From Magnetovibrio blakemorei (GTDB taxonomy: Bacteria; Pseudomonadota; Alphaproteobacteria; Rhodospirillales; Magnetovibrionaceae): a stretch of DNA of 57,729 bases. The stretch is taken from contig NZ_MCGG01000072.1 of assembly GCF_001746755.1 (NCBI RefSeq), positions 1 through 57,729 on the forward strand, written 5' to 3'. This document shows positions 1 through 9,457 of the stretch, one piece after another; position 1 is the stretch's first letter; every line of letters starts with the position of its first letter. The position numbers and the translations under genes are program-made. The notes under the pieces were generated by a model. That model was not told the origin of the DNA. It saw nothing but the letters and a program-made list of their open reading frames with translations, and did no database searches.

Positions 1-4
1 AATC

Positions 5-50
5 AAAAAAGCGGCGCGCAAATTTTCATTTGCGCGCCGCTCATTTTTTT
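5..50. terminator. Bidirectional rho-independent terminator
   Basis: A perfect 13-bp inverted repeat (11-23 with 28-40) closes a 4-nt loop. It is flanked by an A-run on the left (5-10) and a T-run on the right (44-50), so it can terminate transcription in both directions. On the minus strand it ends the 2-hydroxyacid dehydrogenase transcript. A converging gene probably lies just outside the window to the left. Confidence 0.85.
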
Positions 51-61
51 CTGCAAATAAA

Positions 62-1048
62 TTAGATATCCGCCAAAACCCGATCAGGTGGGGAGTGCCC
101 ATCGGCGAAGGTTTTGATGTTGATCAGCACTTTTTCGCCCATGTCGATGCGACCTTCGCAGGTGGCCGAACCCATGTGCGGCAACAGCGTCACATTGGTG
201 AGGCTGAGAAATTTCGGATTGATGGCGGGCTCATTTTCGTAAACGTCCAAACCCGCACCCGCGATGTCGCCTGCCTTCAACATGCGGATCAGCGCATTTT
301 CGTCGATGATTTCACCGCGTGCGGTGTTGACGATGTAGGAATGCGGCTGCATCAGCTTCAAGCGCCGGGCCGACAACAAATGGTACGTCGCGGGCGTGTG
401 CGGGCAGTTCACCGAAATGATGTCCATACGCGCCAGCATCTGGTCGAGGCTTTCCCAATAGGTGGCCTCCAATTCCCGTTCGACGTCGGCGTGCACACGG
501 TTGCGGTTGTGATAGTGGATCGACAAGCCAAAGCCTTTGGCCCGTTTGGCCACCGCGCGTCCAATGCGGCCCATGCCGACAATGCCCAAACGCTTGCCGT
601 GAATGCGATGACCCAACATCCAGGTGGGTTTCCATCCGGTCCACAGGCCATCGCGAAGCGCGCGTTCCCCTTCGACCAAACGCCTGGGCACCGCCAGCAA
701 CAACGACATGGTCATGTCGGCGGTGTCTTCGGTGAGAACGTCCGGGGTGTTCGTGACCATGATGCCGCGCTGGCGGGCGGTTGCCAGATCGATGTGATCG
801 ACGCCTGTACCGTAATTGGCCACCAGACGAAACTGTTCGCCAGCCTGAGCCAGGACGCCTGCGTCAATGTTGTCGGTAACGGTCGGCACAAGCACGTCAC
901 AGGTGCGCACGGCGTCGGCCAATTCGGCCTGCGTCATGGGGACATCGTCCAAGTTCAGGCGAACGTCGAACAATTCCATCATGCGGGTTTCGACCGGATC
1001 GGGAAGCTTGCGTGTAACGACCACTTTGGGCTTTTGGGTGCTCTTCAT
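62..1048 (-). CDS. D-2-hydroxyacid dehydrogenase (glyoxylate/hydroxypyruvate reductase type)
   Basis: This 328-aa cytosolic NAD(P)-dependent oxidoreductase belongs to the D-isomer 2-hydroxyacid dehydrogenase family, which interconverts 2-oxoacids such as glyoxylate or hydroxypyruvate and D-2-hydroxyacids. The Rossmann motif GMGRIG is at about 158-163. The catalytic trio is visible as R244 (NTARGE), E273 (ENEP) and H291 (LPHMGSAT). Length is typical of GyaR/GhrA-like members. It stands alone and ends at a strong terminator. The preceding ribosome-binding site is weak. Substrate cannot be fixed from sequence; the family name is secure, the glyoxylate reductase assignment is inference. Confidence 0.9.
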   Translation of the reverse strand: MKSTQKPKVVVTRKLPDPVETRMMELFDVRLNLDDVPMTQAELADAVRTCDVLVPTVTDNIDAGVLAQAGEQFRLVANYGTGVDHIDLATARQRGIMVTNTPDVLTEDTADMTMSLLLAVPRRLVEGERALRDGLWTGWKPTWMLGHRIHGKRLGIVGMGRIGRAVAKRAKGFGLSIHYHNRNRVHADVERELEATYWESLDQMLARMDIISVNCPHTPATYHLLSARRLKLMQPHSYIVNTARGEIIDENALIRMLKAGDIAGAGLDVYENEPAINPKFLSLTNVTLLPHMGSATCEGRIDMGEKVLINIKTFADGHSPPDRVLADI

Positions 1049-1323
1049 TTTGGCCCGCCCTGATGTAGGGCTCTTTCATCTCTACCTGGGGATAAAGCGC
1101 CTCCTCCCAGAAGCGCACGTCCTTGTTTGGGTACCAGCAAAGTCAAAGACTGTCCAGAACCATAACGCTTTTTTTGTCGTGTCCGTTTCTGGTGCCCGAA
1201 TATTTTTATAGATACACGCGTTTCCTCCTTACAAATGAGGTTTTCGTCCTGCCCAAACGTCACGTTTATGAGCCCGCGTTAACCTGCTCTTCATGCGCTT
1301 GTGGTAAGCCGTTGAGGTATATC

Positions 1324-1896
1324 ATGCCGTTACTCGACCAGCCCATGGGAGGGCTTTACCCCGTGTTTCGCTTCCGCACTCAATTCTTCTGTACCAAATC
1401 CGTTTTGCTCGTCTTTGCACTCAACGCCGCTGTCGGAATGGGTTTTGCTTTTCAGGCCCAGGCGCAAACGGCCGGGTCTGGCTTACCGCTGCCGCGCTTC
1501 GTGTCGTTGCGGGCCGGGGAAGTCAATTTGCGCACCGGACCGGGCGTTCAATATCCGGTCGAATGGGTGTATCGCAAATCGGGTCTGCCGCTGGAAATCA
1601 TCGCCGAGTACAAAACCTGGCGCAAGGTCAGCGACTGGGAAGGCAGCCAGGGTTGGGTCCACCAAACCATGTTGTCATCCAAACGCAGCTTCATCATCAC
1701 CGGCGGGACCCGCACCATTCACACCCAAGCCGATTCCAAGTCGCACCCGGTCGCCAGCGTGCAAGTGGGCGTGTCCGGTCAATTGATCGCGTGCCCCAGC
1801 GGAAACGAATTTTGTCGCATCGATGTCGAGGGCTTCGAGGGATGGCTCAATCGCGCAGATTTCTGGGGAATTTTGAAGGGCGAAGACTTTGAATAA
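1324..1896 (+). CDS. Exported SH3-domain protein
   Basis: The ATG at 1324 gives 190 aa. The frame stays open upstream to 1123, but that part is compositionally unlike a protein start. A hydrophobic stretch at about residues 20-45 ending in AQAQT looks like a Sec signal peptide. The mature part resembles two bacterial SH3 repeats of the SH3_4/DUF1058 type: one begins near VNLRTGPG and contains the WRKV and GWVHQ signatures, the second is more degenerate. Such proteins sit in the periplasm and often bind envelope glycans or peptides. It is monocistronic; the exact role is unknown. Confidence 0.8.
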   Translation: MPLLDQPMGGLYPVFRFRTQFFCTKSVLLVFALNAAVGMGFAFQAQAQTAGSGLPLPRFVSLRAGEVNLRTGPGVQYPVEWVYRKSGLPLEIIAEYKTWRKVSDWEGSQGWVHQTMLSSKRSFIITGGTRTIHTQADSKSHPVASVQVGVSGQLIACPSGNEFCRIDVEGFEGWLNRADFWGILKGEDFE

Positions 1897-2512
1897 AATT
1901 TTCTTATGATTTTTTCCGGTCCATAAGCATCACCAATAAAATATTGAATATATTGATAGATTCACTCTTTAGCCACAATCCCCATTTGATCCAGTCTCGC
2001 GCGACGCAGCGGCAATAGACAGTCCGCTTCCAGCCAACCGTTACCCGCAGATTTTATGGTTAATAATCCGTTAATTTTTGCATATTCGCCGTGTACAGGA
2101 AGCAACTGACGAGCAACCCCGTCACCGCCATTATGTTTTGACAACAGACTTTCCAAACTGCACCATGGATATTTATAAATTCGTTACAACCCTAATTTCA
2201 ATGGGTTAGAGACCACCACCGCCACCAAATCTGGGCCAGAATTTTCCCTCAGGCCCTTGTCAAAGATCGCTTCGATCCCGCAATCATTGTTGTGAGCGCA
2301 CGGGTGCCGCCGCGAGCTGAGGTCGGATATAGCGGCTAACCGATGGCAAAGATACTGACCCAGCAGGACACCCCCAATACGCCCCGAGCAGCCTTTTTGA
2401 ACAGGCTATTCACGCTTTACGTTGAGGGTGCCGATGACGATGACGCAACTGGAGTGTCTGAATCTTTAGCGCAGAGATTCCGTAAACAGCCGATAAAGAC
2501 TCGCGAAAACCC
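1897..2512. other. 616-bp region without a confident gene
   Basis: This stretch is more AT-rich than the flanking genes and holds no convincing gene. A minus-strand reading frame at 1962-2156 (64 codons) has a C-terminus that weakly recalls the end of a histidine-kinase-type ATPase domain (a glycine-rich G-x-G near a final LPL). The same loose resemblance continues upstream on that strand but is broken by a stop near 2190, so a decayed gene remnant is possible. A plus-strand frame at 2343-2570 has no ribosome-binding site and runs into the DUF3501 gene. Confidence 0.4.
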
Positions 2513-3121
2513 TCAGTCCAAATCAGCCGCCAAGGCGGCGCGCACGGGATTGGGCAGCTTGACCATATGACCGTAAGCGTCGTGACCGATGGCGAGGATG
2601 GCGACGGCATCGGATTGTTTGAAGGCTTCGGCCTGGGCATCGGTGAAGGGAAAATGCAGGAACTGGATGGACGACGCTTTGCCCTCTGCCGTGGTGCGGT
2701 CCACGTCGGCTTCCGGGACGGCGTCGATCTTAAAGGTCGCCCCCGCTGCGTCCGTCACAGACAAGCTGACCGTGTTTTCAACACCGCCCAATCCGGCCAG
2801 AAACTTGGCGCGACGGACTTCATCGTCAATTTCGAACATCAGCGTGCAGATCAACTCGCGGCCATTCGGAACAAGCGGATTGTAGGCTCTGAGTTCGTCT
2901 TCAATTTGAGCGTCGCCGCCTTTTTCAATGAACAGCATTTCATGGATTTGATGCCACATGGTGTCGTAGCTTTCAAAATACGCGGTGGCGTCCGGACCGA
3001 TGTGCAAACGGCGATCTTTTTTCAGCACCGTTACGGCTTTGCGGCGCTCTTTGCGCACCGGTTCGTAGTCGGCCATGGGCATGATATCGTCGCGGGTGAT
3101 TTCGTGGGCTTCACGGGACAT
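2513..3121 (-). CDS. DUF3501 family protein
   Basis: This 202-aa soluble protein matches the DUF3501 family, with the typical opening (ITRDDIMPMADYEPVRKERR) and an acidic middle containing FESYDTMWHQI and EDELRAYNPLVPNGRELI. The function of the family is not established. It starts one base after the stop of the Fe-S protein gene upstream, so the two are translationally linked. Rubrerythrin, the Fe-S protein and this protein form a gene set that recurs in proteobacteria, which points to a shared role in peroxide or redox defence. That role is inference from context. Confidence 0.85.
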   Translation of the reverse strand: MSREAHEITRDDIMPMADYEPVRKERRKAVTVLKKDRRLHIGPDATAYFESYDTMWHQIHEMLFIEKGGDAQIEDELRAYNPLVPNGRELICTLMFEIDDEVRRAKFLAGLGGVENTVSLSVTDAAGATFKIDAVPEADVDRTTAEGKASSIQFLHFPFTDAQAEAFKQSDAVAILAIGHDAYGHMVKLPNPVRAALAADLD

Positions 3122-3122
3122 C

Positions 3123-4481
3123 TTAAGATTCCTCCGTCGTCAGACCATAGGCGCGGGCCAAAAGTTGCACCGGATGGCGCAACGCCTTGCCGGGGCCTTC
3201 AATGGTTTTGTCTTTGCGTTCCAAGCCTTGAAGGATTTGATCGCGGGCCAAGGGGCATTCGGACACCACATAGGCGTTATCGACTTTGGCCGCATCACGA
3301 AACACCGGCGCGCCGATTTTCATGCCGACTTCAAAAAATTCTTTGGTGACGCCCCAAGACCCGCCATGGCCGGAGCACCGCTCAATGACGGTGATGTCCA
3401 TTTCCGGGATCAGTTTCAGCAATTCTTGCGCCTTGCGGCCCATATTTTGCGCCCGCGCATGACACGCGATGTGCGCTGTCACGCCACCTTTCAAGGGTTT
3501 AAGACCATCGGCCAAGCCCTGTTTGGCAGCCAAATCGACCACGTATTCGGTGACGTCGAAGGTCGCCTGGCTCAAGGCTTTCACGTTTTCATCGTCCGGC
3601 TCAATCAACGGCCATTCGAATTTCAGCATCAACGCGCAGCTGGCCACCGGCACAACGATATCGTAACCTTCTGTAACATATGGCTTAAGCGACAAGGCAA
3701 TGGCGCGGGCCTTGCCCGCCACCCGGGCCAAATCACCCTGTTCCAGTTGCGGCATGCCACAGCATTCGGGGTAGACGATTTCGGCATCAATGCCGTTTTT
3801 CGCCAGCACGGCGCGGGTGTCCAAAACAATGGCCGGATCGTTGTATTCGCCGAAACACGACGCATAAATCACCGCTTTGCGCACCCCATGGGCCGGGGCC
3901 GTTGTGTTGATTTCAAGGACTTGCGCTTTGGCTTGGGTGCGGCAGGTTTGCTTGGCAAAGGTTGGCAGCGCGGCGTCTTTGTGAACGCCGTGGGTGACTT
4001 GCATCACCGTGCGCGTCATGGTGTTGGAGCGTTCGGTTGCCCAGTTCGCCAGACCGGAAAGCTTGACGCCCAGGGGACCATTTTTGTCCATTTCGCCAAG
4101 CTGCTCTTGCTTTTTGTGGCCTTTGCCGTGCTTAAACTGATACGCGCGGGCGCGCAGCATCAAGTGCGGGAAATCCAAATCCCATTCATGGGGCGGGACG
4201 TAGGGACATTTGGTCATGAAGCACAAATCGCACAAGGTGCAGGCATCCACGACCTTCCAGTAATCGGCCTTGGCCACCCCGTCGATTTCTTCCGAGGGCG
4301 AATTGTCGATCAGGTCAAACAAGCGGGGAAAACTGTCACAAAGGTTAAAACAGCGCCGACACCCGTGACACAGGTCGAACACCCGTTCGAGTTCCGTGAA
4401 CAATTTGGTTTCATCGACGAAATCCGCGTCACGCCATTTGATCGTATGACGTGTCGGTGCACCCATGCTGCCTTCGCTCAT
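3123..4481 (-). CDS. GlpC/HdrD-like Fe-S oxidoreductase subunit
   Basis: The 452-aa protein has an N-terminal dicluster ferredoxin region, with CHGCRRCFNLC at about 39-49 and a second cysteine set CTLCDLCFMTKCP at about 81-93. These are the usual ligands of two [4Fe-4S] clusters. Two CCG-type domains follow (ECCGMPQLEQGD and CSGHGGSWG). The second has a CSGHGG form rather than a double cysteine, as in GlpC-like proteins. No membrane helix is obvious. It follows the rubrerythrin gene with a good ribosome-binding site (GAGGTGGGG). It probably passes electrons to rubrerythrin or a partner enzyme; substrate is unknown. Confidence 0.88.
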   Translation of the reverse strand: MSEGSMGAPTRHTIKWRDADFVDETKLFTELERVFDLCHGCRRCFNLCDSFPRLFDLIDNSPSEEIDGVAKADYWKVVDACTLCDLCFMTKCPYVPPHEWDLDFPHLMLRARAYQFKHGKGHKKQEQLGEMDKNGPLGVKLSGLANWATERSNTMTRTVMQVTHGVHKDAALPTFAKQTCRTQAKAQVLEINTTAPAHGVRKAVIYASCFGEYNDPAIVLDTRAVLAKNGIDAEIVYPECCGMPQLEQGDLARVAGKARAIALSLKPYVTEGYDIVVPVASCALMLKFEWPLIEPDDENVKALSQATFDVTEYVVDLAAKQGLADGLKPLKGGVTAHIACHARAQNMGRKAQELLKLIPEMDITVIERCSGHGGSWGVTKEFFEVGMKIGAPVFRDAAKVDNAYVVSECPLARDQILQGLERKDKTIEGPGKALRHPVQLLARAYGLTTEES

Positions 4482-4533
4482 ATCCCCACCTCAAAAACTC
4501 TAAAATAAATGTGATCTCAAGCTTAAACGCAGC

Positions 4534-4562
4534 GCGGGGGACTTTGCAACAAAGCCCCCCGC
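4534..4562 (-). terminator. Hairpin between rubrerythrin and Fe-S protein genes
   Basis: A 13-bp, nearly perfect, GC-rich inverted repeat (4534-4546 with 4550-4562, one mismatch) lies after the rubrerythrin stop. It lacks a strong T-run on the minus strand, so it is more likely an mRNA stabiliser or partial terminator that makes rubrerythrin more abundant than the downstream products. Confidence 0.5.
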
Positions 4563-4587
4563 ACTCAGAACCATTCAACCGAAGAAC

Positions 4588-5004
4588 TTAATCCAGGTTG
4601 TCGAGCGCTTTTTGGAAGCGTCCGGCGTGTGATTTTTCGGCTTTCGCCAAGGTTTCAAACCAATCGGCGATTTCGTCAAAACCTTCATCGCGTGCGGTTT
4701 TCGCCATACCCGGATACATGTCGGTGTATTCGTGGGTTTCGCCAGCAATCGAAGCCTTCAGGTTTTCGCCGGTGGCGCCGATGGGCAGACCGGTTGCAGG
4801 ATCGCCGGTTTCTTCCAAAAATTCCAGGTGGCCGTGTGCATGACCGGTTTCGCCTTCAGCGGTGGAACGGAAAACCGTTGCGACATCGTTGTAACCTTCA
4901 ATGTCAGCCTTTTGAGCAAAATACAAATAACGGCGATTTGCCTGGGATTCACCGGCAAATGCCGCTTTCAGGTTTTCTTCGGTTTTGCTGTCTTTTAAGC
5001 CCAT
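4588..5004 (-). CDS. rbr: Rubrerythrin (di-iron domain only)
   Basis: The ATG at 5004 is preceded by GAGGAGG at ideal distance, giving 138 aa; the upstream ATG at 5049 has no such site. The sequence is a four-helix ferritin-like di-iron protein. Iron ligands are expected in [38 protein letters not shown] and AEKSHAGRF. There is no C-terminal rubredoxin domain (no CxxC pair), so electrons must come from another protein, plausibly the Fe-S protein encoded next. Members reduce hydrogen peroxide in the cytosol. It is the first gene of the operon and lies beside irr, suggesting iron or peroxide control. Confidence 0.93.
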   Translation of the reverse strand: MGLKDSKTEENLKAAFAGESQANRRYLYFAQKADIEGYNDVATVFRSTAEGETGHAHGHLEFLEETGDPATGLPIGATGENLKASIAGETHEYTDMYPGMAKTARDEGFDEIADWFETLAKAEKSHAGRFQKALDNLD

Positions 5005-5047
5005 AGTGGCCTCCTCTGAACGCATGAATGCAAATAATAAGATTGGC

Positions 5048-5065
5048 ACGCCATTATGATGGCGT
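5048..5065. promoter_or_regulatory. Operator-like inverted repeat in the rubrerythrin leader
   Basis: A perfect 7-bp inverted repeat (ACGCCAT with ATGGCGT, 4-nt spacer) lies just downstream of the predicted -10 box of the rubrerythrin operon. The position suits a repressor site. It does not match the Irr ICE consensus, so the regulator is unknown. Confidence 0.45.
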
Positions 5066-5075
5066 CCATCCCAGA

Positions 5076-5103
5076 ACTATAACCCTTTGAGTGAATGGGT
5101 CAA
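5076..5103 (-). promoter_or_regulatory. Predicted sigma-70 promoter of the rubrerythrin operon
   Basis: On the minus strand a -35 box TTGACC (5103-5098) and a -10 box TATAGT (5081-5076) are separated by 16 bp, a good match to the housekeeping consensus. Transcription would start about 65 bases before the rbr start codon. Confidence 0.55.
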
Positions 5104-5139
5104 CAAAAAGATAGAGCGCCTCTAAAAAGGCGCTCTATC
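5104..5139 (-). terminator. Rho-independent terminator of irr
   Basis: A perfect 12-bp stem (5110-5121 with 5128-5139) with a 6-nt loop is followed on the minus strand by a run of five T. It ends the irr transcript immediately before the rubrerythrin promoter. Confidence 0.85.
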
Positions 5140-5158
5140 CATTGAAATTAAATAGTTT

Positions 5159-5566
5159 TTAAGCTGCAGCCAAGCGAATCACAACGTCAATACCGGCAAT
5201 CTTTGTGCCTTCGGGAACGTTGGGGAGCTGTGACAGCTGGACCTGACCACCGGGAATGTCTTCCAAATAGCCTGAACCTTCATGGAAAAAATGGCCGTGC
5301 TCGGTGGTTGTGGTGTCGAAATACGACCGGGTCGGGTCAACCACGATTTCGCGCAAAAGACTTGCTTCCGTAAACTGGTGCAGGGTGTTGTAAACCGTGG
5401 CAAGCGAAACGCGAATGGCGCTATCTTGGGCTTCGGCGTGAAGCATTTCAGCCGTGACGTGGCGTGCGCCATTTTCAAACAACAGCTTGGCTAACGCCAA
5501 GCGTTGGCGGGTGGGCCGCAAACCTGCGGAGCGAAGCTGTTCGAGGACTTGTGCGTAAGGTCTCAT
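5159..5566 (-). CDS. irr: Irr-type Fur family transcriptional regulator
   Basis: A GGGAG five bases before the ATG at 5566 fixes the start (135 aa). The protein has the Fur winged helix (LRPTRQRLALAKLLF, then VSLATVYNTLHQF) followed by YFDTTTTEHGHFFHE, the histidine-rich segment typical of Irr. It lacks the extra cysteine zinc site of many Fur proteins. In alphaproteobacteria Irr senses haem status and represses or activates iron genes under iron limitation. Its position beside the rubrerythrin operon fits an iron/peroxide response; whether it controls that operon is not shown. Confidence 0.87.
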   Translation of the reverse strand: MRPYAQVLEQLRSAGLRPTRQRLALAKLLFENGARHVTAEMLHAEAQDSAIRVSLATVYNTLHQFTEASLLREIVVDPTRSYFDTTTTEHGHFFHEGSGYLEDIPGGQVQLSQLPNVPEGTKIAGIDVVIRLAAA

Positions 5567-5765
5567 GATAACTCCCATCTGACTGACGGCATTATGCTTG
5601 ATCCTGACCCCCCCTGGCCTTGACCCGGATCAAACACACTCCACTTTCTCAAAGTTCTAAACAGGTACCTTGAGATTATACTCATTGTAGTTCACTTAAG
5701 CATATATTGATTTACCACGCAAAAATAAAAAACCATTATTAATTTATGGTTATTTGCGGAACCAA

Positions 5766-7166
5766 TCAATCGCCCGTGACGATCCGATCCACCAACTGCT
5801 TAACGGTGGGAATAAAGCCGTTCGCATAAAATGGATCCTGAGCAAATTTGTAGGCATTGTGACCTGCAAACATCAAACTTTTGTCCAGATCACCGCCATG
5901 AGCCGCCAATTGCAGAGCTTTTTGAATGCAAAATGAGCGCGGGTCGGCGCGTTTGCCGGTGGTGCCTTCGGCGTTGTCAGCCCAATTGGAAAACCGGCAC
6001 TGGCTCAAACAACACATGCATTCCGCTTGGCTTTTCAATATTTCTTGAGATTTCTCCGGGGTCACAAACACCATGGTCTCGTCCGGCGTTTTCATGGCTT
6101 CGGACTGGCCCGCTGCAATCCAGGCTTGGGCGCGGGGCAGATCTTCAGGCTTCACATAATGAATGCGCTGGCGCGGGCCCAACGGCAATTCTGCCGTAAA
6201 GGGCGCTTCGCCGGCCTTGGCCCGGTATTCAATCTGGCGCTCGGAACGTTCCACCAAATCTTGCAGGAACGGATTTCGCACGGCGGACGAATAAAAGCCC
6301 GTCGGACTGAATTGATTTAGGTACACATCGCCATCTTTAAGCGTCAAAAGACGATCTTTCCACGCCTGCATGATCGGGCTTTCCTGGGTCAACAGCGGAC
6401 GGGTGCCAAATTGGAACGCCACCGGGCCCAGCTCGTCATTGTCCAACCAGTTTTCCCAGTCGCGCAGGAACCACACCCCGCCCGCCATGACGATGGGCAC
6501 GCGGTTCAAGCCATAGCCGTTCATCACCTTGCGCAAATCGACACAGCGCTGATACGGGTCTTGCGGCTCATTGGGGTTTTCGGCGTTGGACAGGCCATTA
6601 TGGCCGCCAGCCAGCCACGGGTCTTCGTAGACCACGCCGCCCAACAGCTCTGCATAATCTTTGTAAGAGCGCCGCCACAAGGCATTGAACGCACGCCCGG
6701 ACGAAACGATCGGATAATAATGAATGCCGTATTGCGCAGCGATTTCAGCCACTTTGTAAGGCATCCCCGCACCGCACGTGATGCCGTGGACCAATTCGCC
6801 CACTTGTTCCAAAACGCCGTGCAAAATCGGCACGGTGCCGCCGGCTTCCCACAACACGTTCATATGGATACGGCCTGCACCGCCGGAGACGTCGCGGGCA
6901 ATCTTCGCTTGTTCGATACCGCCTTGAATGGCGTAGGTTTTCAGCTCTTCAAACCGCTCAGAGCGGGTTTTTCCATGATAAACCTGAGGAATATAAGTGC
7001 CGTCTTCGGCATAACTGTCTGGGTTCACGCATGAAAATGTGCCAATGCCACCTGCCTTGGCCCACGCCCCGGCCGTTGTTCCATTGGACACGGCAACACC
7101 TTTGCCGCCTTCAACCAGGGGCAAGACTTCTTTTCCCGACATTTTAAAGGAATTGAGCGTTTTCAC
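5766..7166 (-). CDS. Nitronate-monooxygenase-like FMN enzyme with cysteine-rich tail
   Basis: This 466-aa protein starts at a GTG (7166) with GGAGG four bases before it. The barrel is of the nitronate monooxygenase / 2-nitropropane dioxygenase type (FMN-dependent), with glycine-rich phosphate-binding segments such as VMAGGVWFL and VAFQFGTRPLL. It differs from ordinary members by an N-terminal segment and a C-terminal extension carrying the cluster CMCCLSQC and a later SFCIQK. These could bind metal or an Fe-S centre. It stands alone downstream of pnp in transcription order. The exact substrate is unknown. Confidence 0.8.
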   Translation of the reverse strand: MKTLNSFKMSGKEVLPLVEGGKGVAVSNGTTAGAWAKAGGIGTFSCVNPDSYAEDGTYIPQVYHGKTRSERFEELKTYAIQGGIEQAKIARDVSGGAGRIHMNVLWEAGGTVPILHGVLEQVGELVHGITCGAGMPYKVAEIAAQYGIHYYPIVSSGRAFNALWRRSYKDYAELLGGVVYEDPWLAGGHNGLSNAENPNEPQDPYQRCVDLRKVMNGYGLNRVPIVMAGGVWFLRDWENWLDNDELGPVAFQFGTRPLLTQESPIMQAWKDRLLTLKDGDVYLNQFSPTGFYSSAVRNPFLQDLVERSERQIEYRAKAGEAPFTAELPLGPRQRIHYVKPEDLPRAQAWIAAGQSEAMKTPDETMVFVTPEKSQEILKSQAECMCCLSQCRFSNWADNAEGTTGKRADPRSFCIQKALQLAAHGGDLDKSLMFAGHNAYKFAQDPFYANGFIPTVKQLVDRIVTGD

Positions 7167-7269
7167 GGAACCTCCGGGTCATCGGCCCCTTCCTCTGAAG
7201 GGGGGTCACAGTATGAGCATACATAACTATGACAATAGAATGTGGTCACTTTTCGGCTATGTCCATAAA

Positions 7270-7306
7270 ATACGGGGCGGCCACCTTTATCATAGGAAGC
7301 CGCCCC
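7270..7306 (-). terminator. Terminator-like hairpin after pnp
   Basis: An 8-bp GC stem (7274-7281 with 7299-7306) lies just after the pnp stop on the minus strand, followed by a short T/A-rich tail (GTATTTTAT). It is a plausible end of the long translation operon, though the tail is weak. Confidence 0.5.
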
Positions 7307-7321
7307 ACACTTTTCTACGGA

Positions 7322-9457
7322 TCAATCGGCTTTTTGTTCCGGCACAATTTCGAGGCCAGTTTCTTGATCGACCACTTTCATGGACAGCTTCACTTTGCCG
7401 CGATCGTCGATTCCGATCAACTTGACCTTAATCTGCTGGCCTTCGCTCAGCACGTCGGTGACTTTTTCGACCCGGCGGTTGGCCAGTTCGGAAATGTGCA
7501 CCAGGCCATCGCGCGGACCCATGAAGTTCACAAACGCGCCAAAGTCCATGATTTTCACGACTTTGCCGTTATAGATCGCGCCGACTTCCGGCTCTGCCAC
7601 AATGCCTTTGACCCAATCGATGGCCGCTTGCATGGCGGTGGCGTCAACAGCGGCAACTTTCACGGTGCCGTCGTCGTCGAGATCAATTTTAGCGCCGGTG
7701 GTTTCGCAAATTTCGCGAATAACCTTGCCGCCCGCGCCGATAACGTCGCGGATTTTGTCTTTGTTGATCTTGAAGGTTTCGATGCGCGGTGCCGTCGCGG
7801 CAACGCTGTCACGGCCATGATCGATGGTGTGACCCATTTCGCCAAGGATGTGCATACGCCCAGCCTTCGCTTGATCCAAAGCATCTTCCATGATTTTCGG
7901 CGTGATGGACGTGATTTTGATGTCCATCTGCAAGGACGTGATGCCCTTTTCCGTACCGGCAACCTTGAAATCCATGTCGCCCAGGTGATCTTCATCACCC
8001 AAGATGTCCGACAAAATCGCAACGCCGGTTTCTTCTTTGATCAAGCCCATGGCGATACCCGCCACCGGACGCAGCAGCGGAACGCCCGCATCCATCAGCG
8101 CCAAAGAGGCCGAGCACACGGAAGCCATCGACGAAGAGCCGTTGGATTCGGTGATTTCAGACACCACGCGGATGGTGTAGGGGAAATCTTCCTTGGACGG
8201 CAACACCGGATGGATGGCACGCCAAGCGAGCTTGCCATGGCCGACTTCACGACGACCCGTTGCGCCAAAGCGCCCCGCTTCACCGACCGAGTAGGGCGGG
8301 AAGTTGTAGTGCAGCATGAAGTTGGTGCGATACGAACCTTCGAGGGAATCGATGATCTGCTCGTCCGAACCCGTGCCCAGCGTCGCAACGCCAATGGATT
8401 GGGTTTCGCCACGGGTGAACAACGCCGAACCGTGCGAACGCGGCAACACGCCGACTTCGGTCACGATGGGACGCACCGTCTTGGTGTCGCGGCCATCGAT
8501 GCGCACGCCGGTTTCCAGGATGGACAAACGCACAATGCTTTTTTCCACGGACTTAAAGGCATCGCCCAAAGTCGTTTCGAGCAATTCTTTGGCAAAATCG
8601 CCAGATTCGCTGACGGTTTGGGTAACGGTGTCTTTGACCGCGGCCACAGCGCCTTGACGTTCGAGCTTATCGGAAATCGTGTAAGCAGAACGCAAGCCAG
8701 CTTCGGCCAATTCTTTAACTTTGGCTTTGAGGCCATCGACGCCTTCGGGAGCACCGGGGATTTCCATCGGTTCTTTGGCACAATGTTCGGCCAATTCGAT
8801 GATGGCTTCGATCACCGGCTGGAAGCCTGTGTGACCAAAAGCCACCGCGCCCAACATCACTTCTTCGCTGAGCTCGGAAGCTTCGGATTCAACCATCAAC
8901 ACGCCGTCTTTGGTGCCCGCGACCACCAGGTCGAGATCGGATTCAGGCAACACGTCCAGCATCGGATTGAGCACGTATTCGCCGTTGATGCGGCCCACGC
9001 GTGCGCCACCGATGGGACCCATGAAGGGCGCACCGGAAATGCACAACGCCGCCGAGGTGCCGACCATGGCCACGATATCGGGATCGTTTTCCATGTCGTG
9101 CTGCATCACGGTGCAGATGACCTGAACTTCATTTTTGAAGCCTTTGGCGAACAACGGACGGATGGGGCGATCGATCAGGCGCGAGGTCAACGTTTCTTTT
9201 TCCGAAGGACGGCCTTCGCGCTTGAAGAAGCCACCCGGAATGCGACCGGCGGCATAGGTTTTTTCTTGGTAGTGAACGGACAAGGGGAAGAAGTCGATGC
9301 CGGGGCGTTCGGTCTTTTCCGCGACCACGGTGCACAACACTTTCGTTTCGCCGTAGGTCACCATCACGGCACCACTGGCCTGACGAGCGATCTTGCCGGT
9401 TTCCAGCACCAGCGTGCGGCCACCCCATTCGAGTTCTTTCCTGAATTCTTTAAACAT
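7322..9457 (-). CDS. pnp: Polyribonucleotide nucleotidyltransferase (PNPase)
   Basis: The start is the ATG at 9457 ([13 protein letters not shown]), with AAGGAAA upstream; 711 aa matches the family. It is a 3'-5' phosphorolytic exoribonuclease of the RNA degradosome. Visible in order are two RNase PH domains (about 10-145 and 310-470) around a helical domain, a KH domain with the GAGG loop ([15 protein letters not shown]) and a C-terminal S1 domain ([18 protein letters not shown]). It is last in the rimP-to-pnp operon, behind an rpsO terminator and a structured leader, so its level is probably set separately, as in other bacteria. Confidence 0.97.
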   Translation of the reverse strand: MFKEFRKELEWGGRTLVLETGKIARQASGAVMVTYGETKVLCTVVAEKTERPGIDFFPLSVHYQEKTYAAGRIPGGFFKREGRPSEKETLTSRLIDRPIRPLFAKGFKNEVQVICTVMQHDMENDPDIVAMVGTSAALCISGAPFMGPIGGARVGRINGEYVLNPMLDVLPESDLDLVVAGTKDGVLMVESEASELSEEVMLGAVAFGHTGFQPVIEAIIELAEHCAKEPMEIPGAPEGVDGLKAKVKELAEAGLRSAYTISDKLERQGAVAAVKDTVTQTVSESGDFAKELLETTLGDAFKSVEKSIVRLSILETGVRIDGRDTKTVRPIVTEVGVLPRSHGSALFTRGETQSIGVATLGTGSDEQIIDSLEGSYRTNFMLHYNFPPYSVGEAGRFGATGRREVGHGKLAWRAIHPVLPSKEDFPYTIRVVSEITESNGSSSMASVCSASLALMDAGVPLLRPVAGIAMGLIKEETGVAILSDILGDEDHLGDMDFKVAGTEKGITSLQMDIKITSITPKIMEDALDQAKAGRMHILGEMGHTIDHGRDSVAATAPRIETFKINKDKIRDVIGAGGKVIREICETTGAKIDLDDDGTVKVAAVDATAMQAAIDWVKGIVAEPEVGAIYNGKVVKIMDFGAFVNFMGPRDGLVHISELANRRVEKVTDVLSEGQQIKVKLIGIDDRGKVKLSMKVVDQETGLEIVPEQKAD

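Noticed and set aside
2343-2570. 75-codon plus-strand frame
   Set aside because: No ribosome-binding site, no similarity seen, and it runs 58 bases into the DUF3501 gene.
3075-4508. 477-codon plus-strand frame opposite the Fe-S protein
   Set aside because: The minus-strand frame has clear cysteine motifs and a ribosome-binding site; this frame has neither.
5641-5665. Irr box (ICE) before irr
   Set aside because: Only one half-site TTCTAAA (5655-5661) is present; the second half does not match, so autoregulation by this site is not supported.
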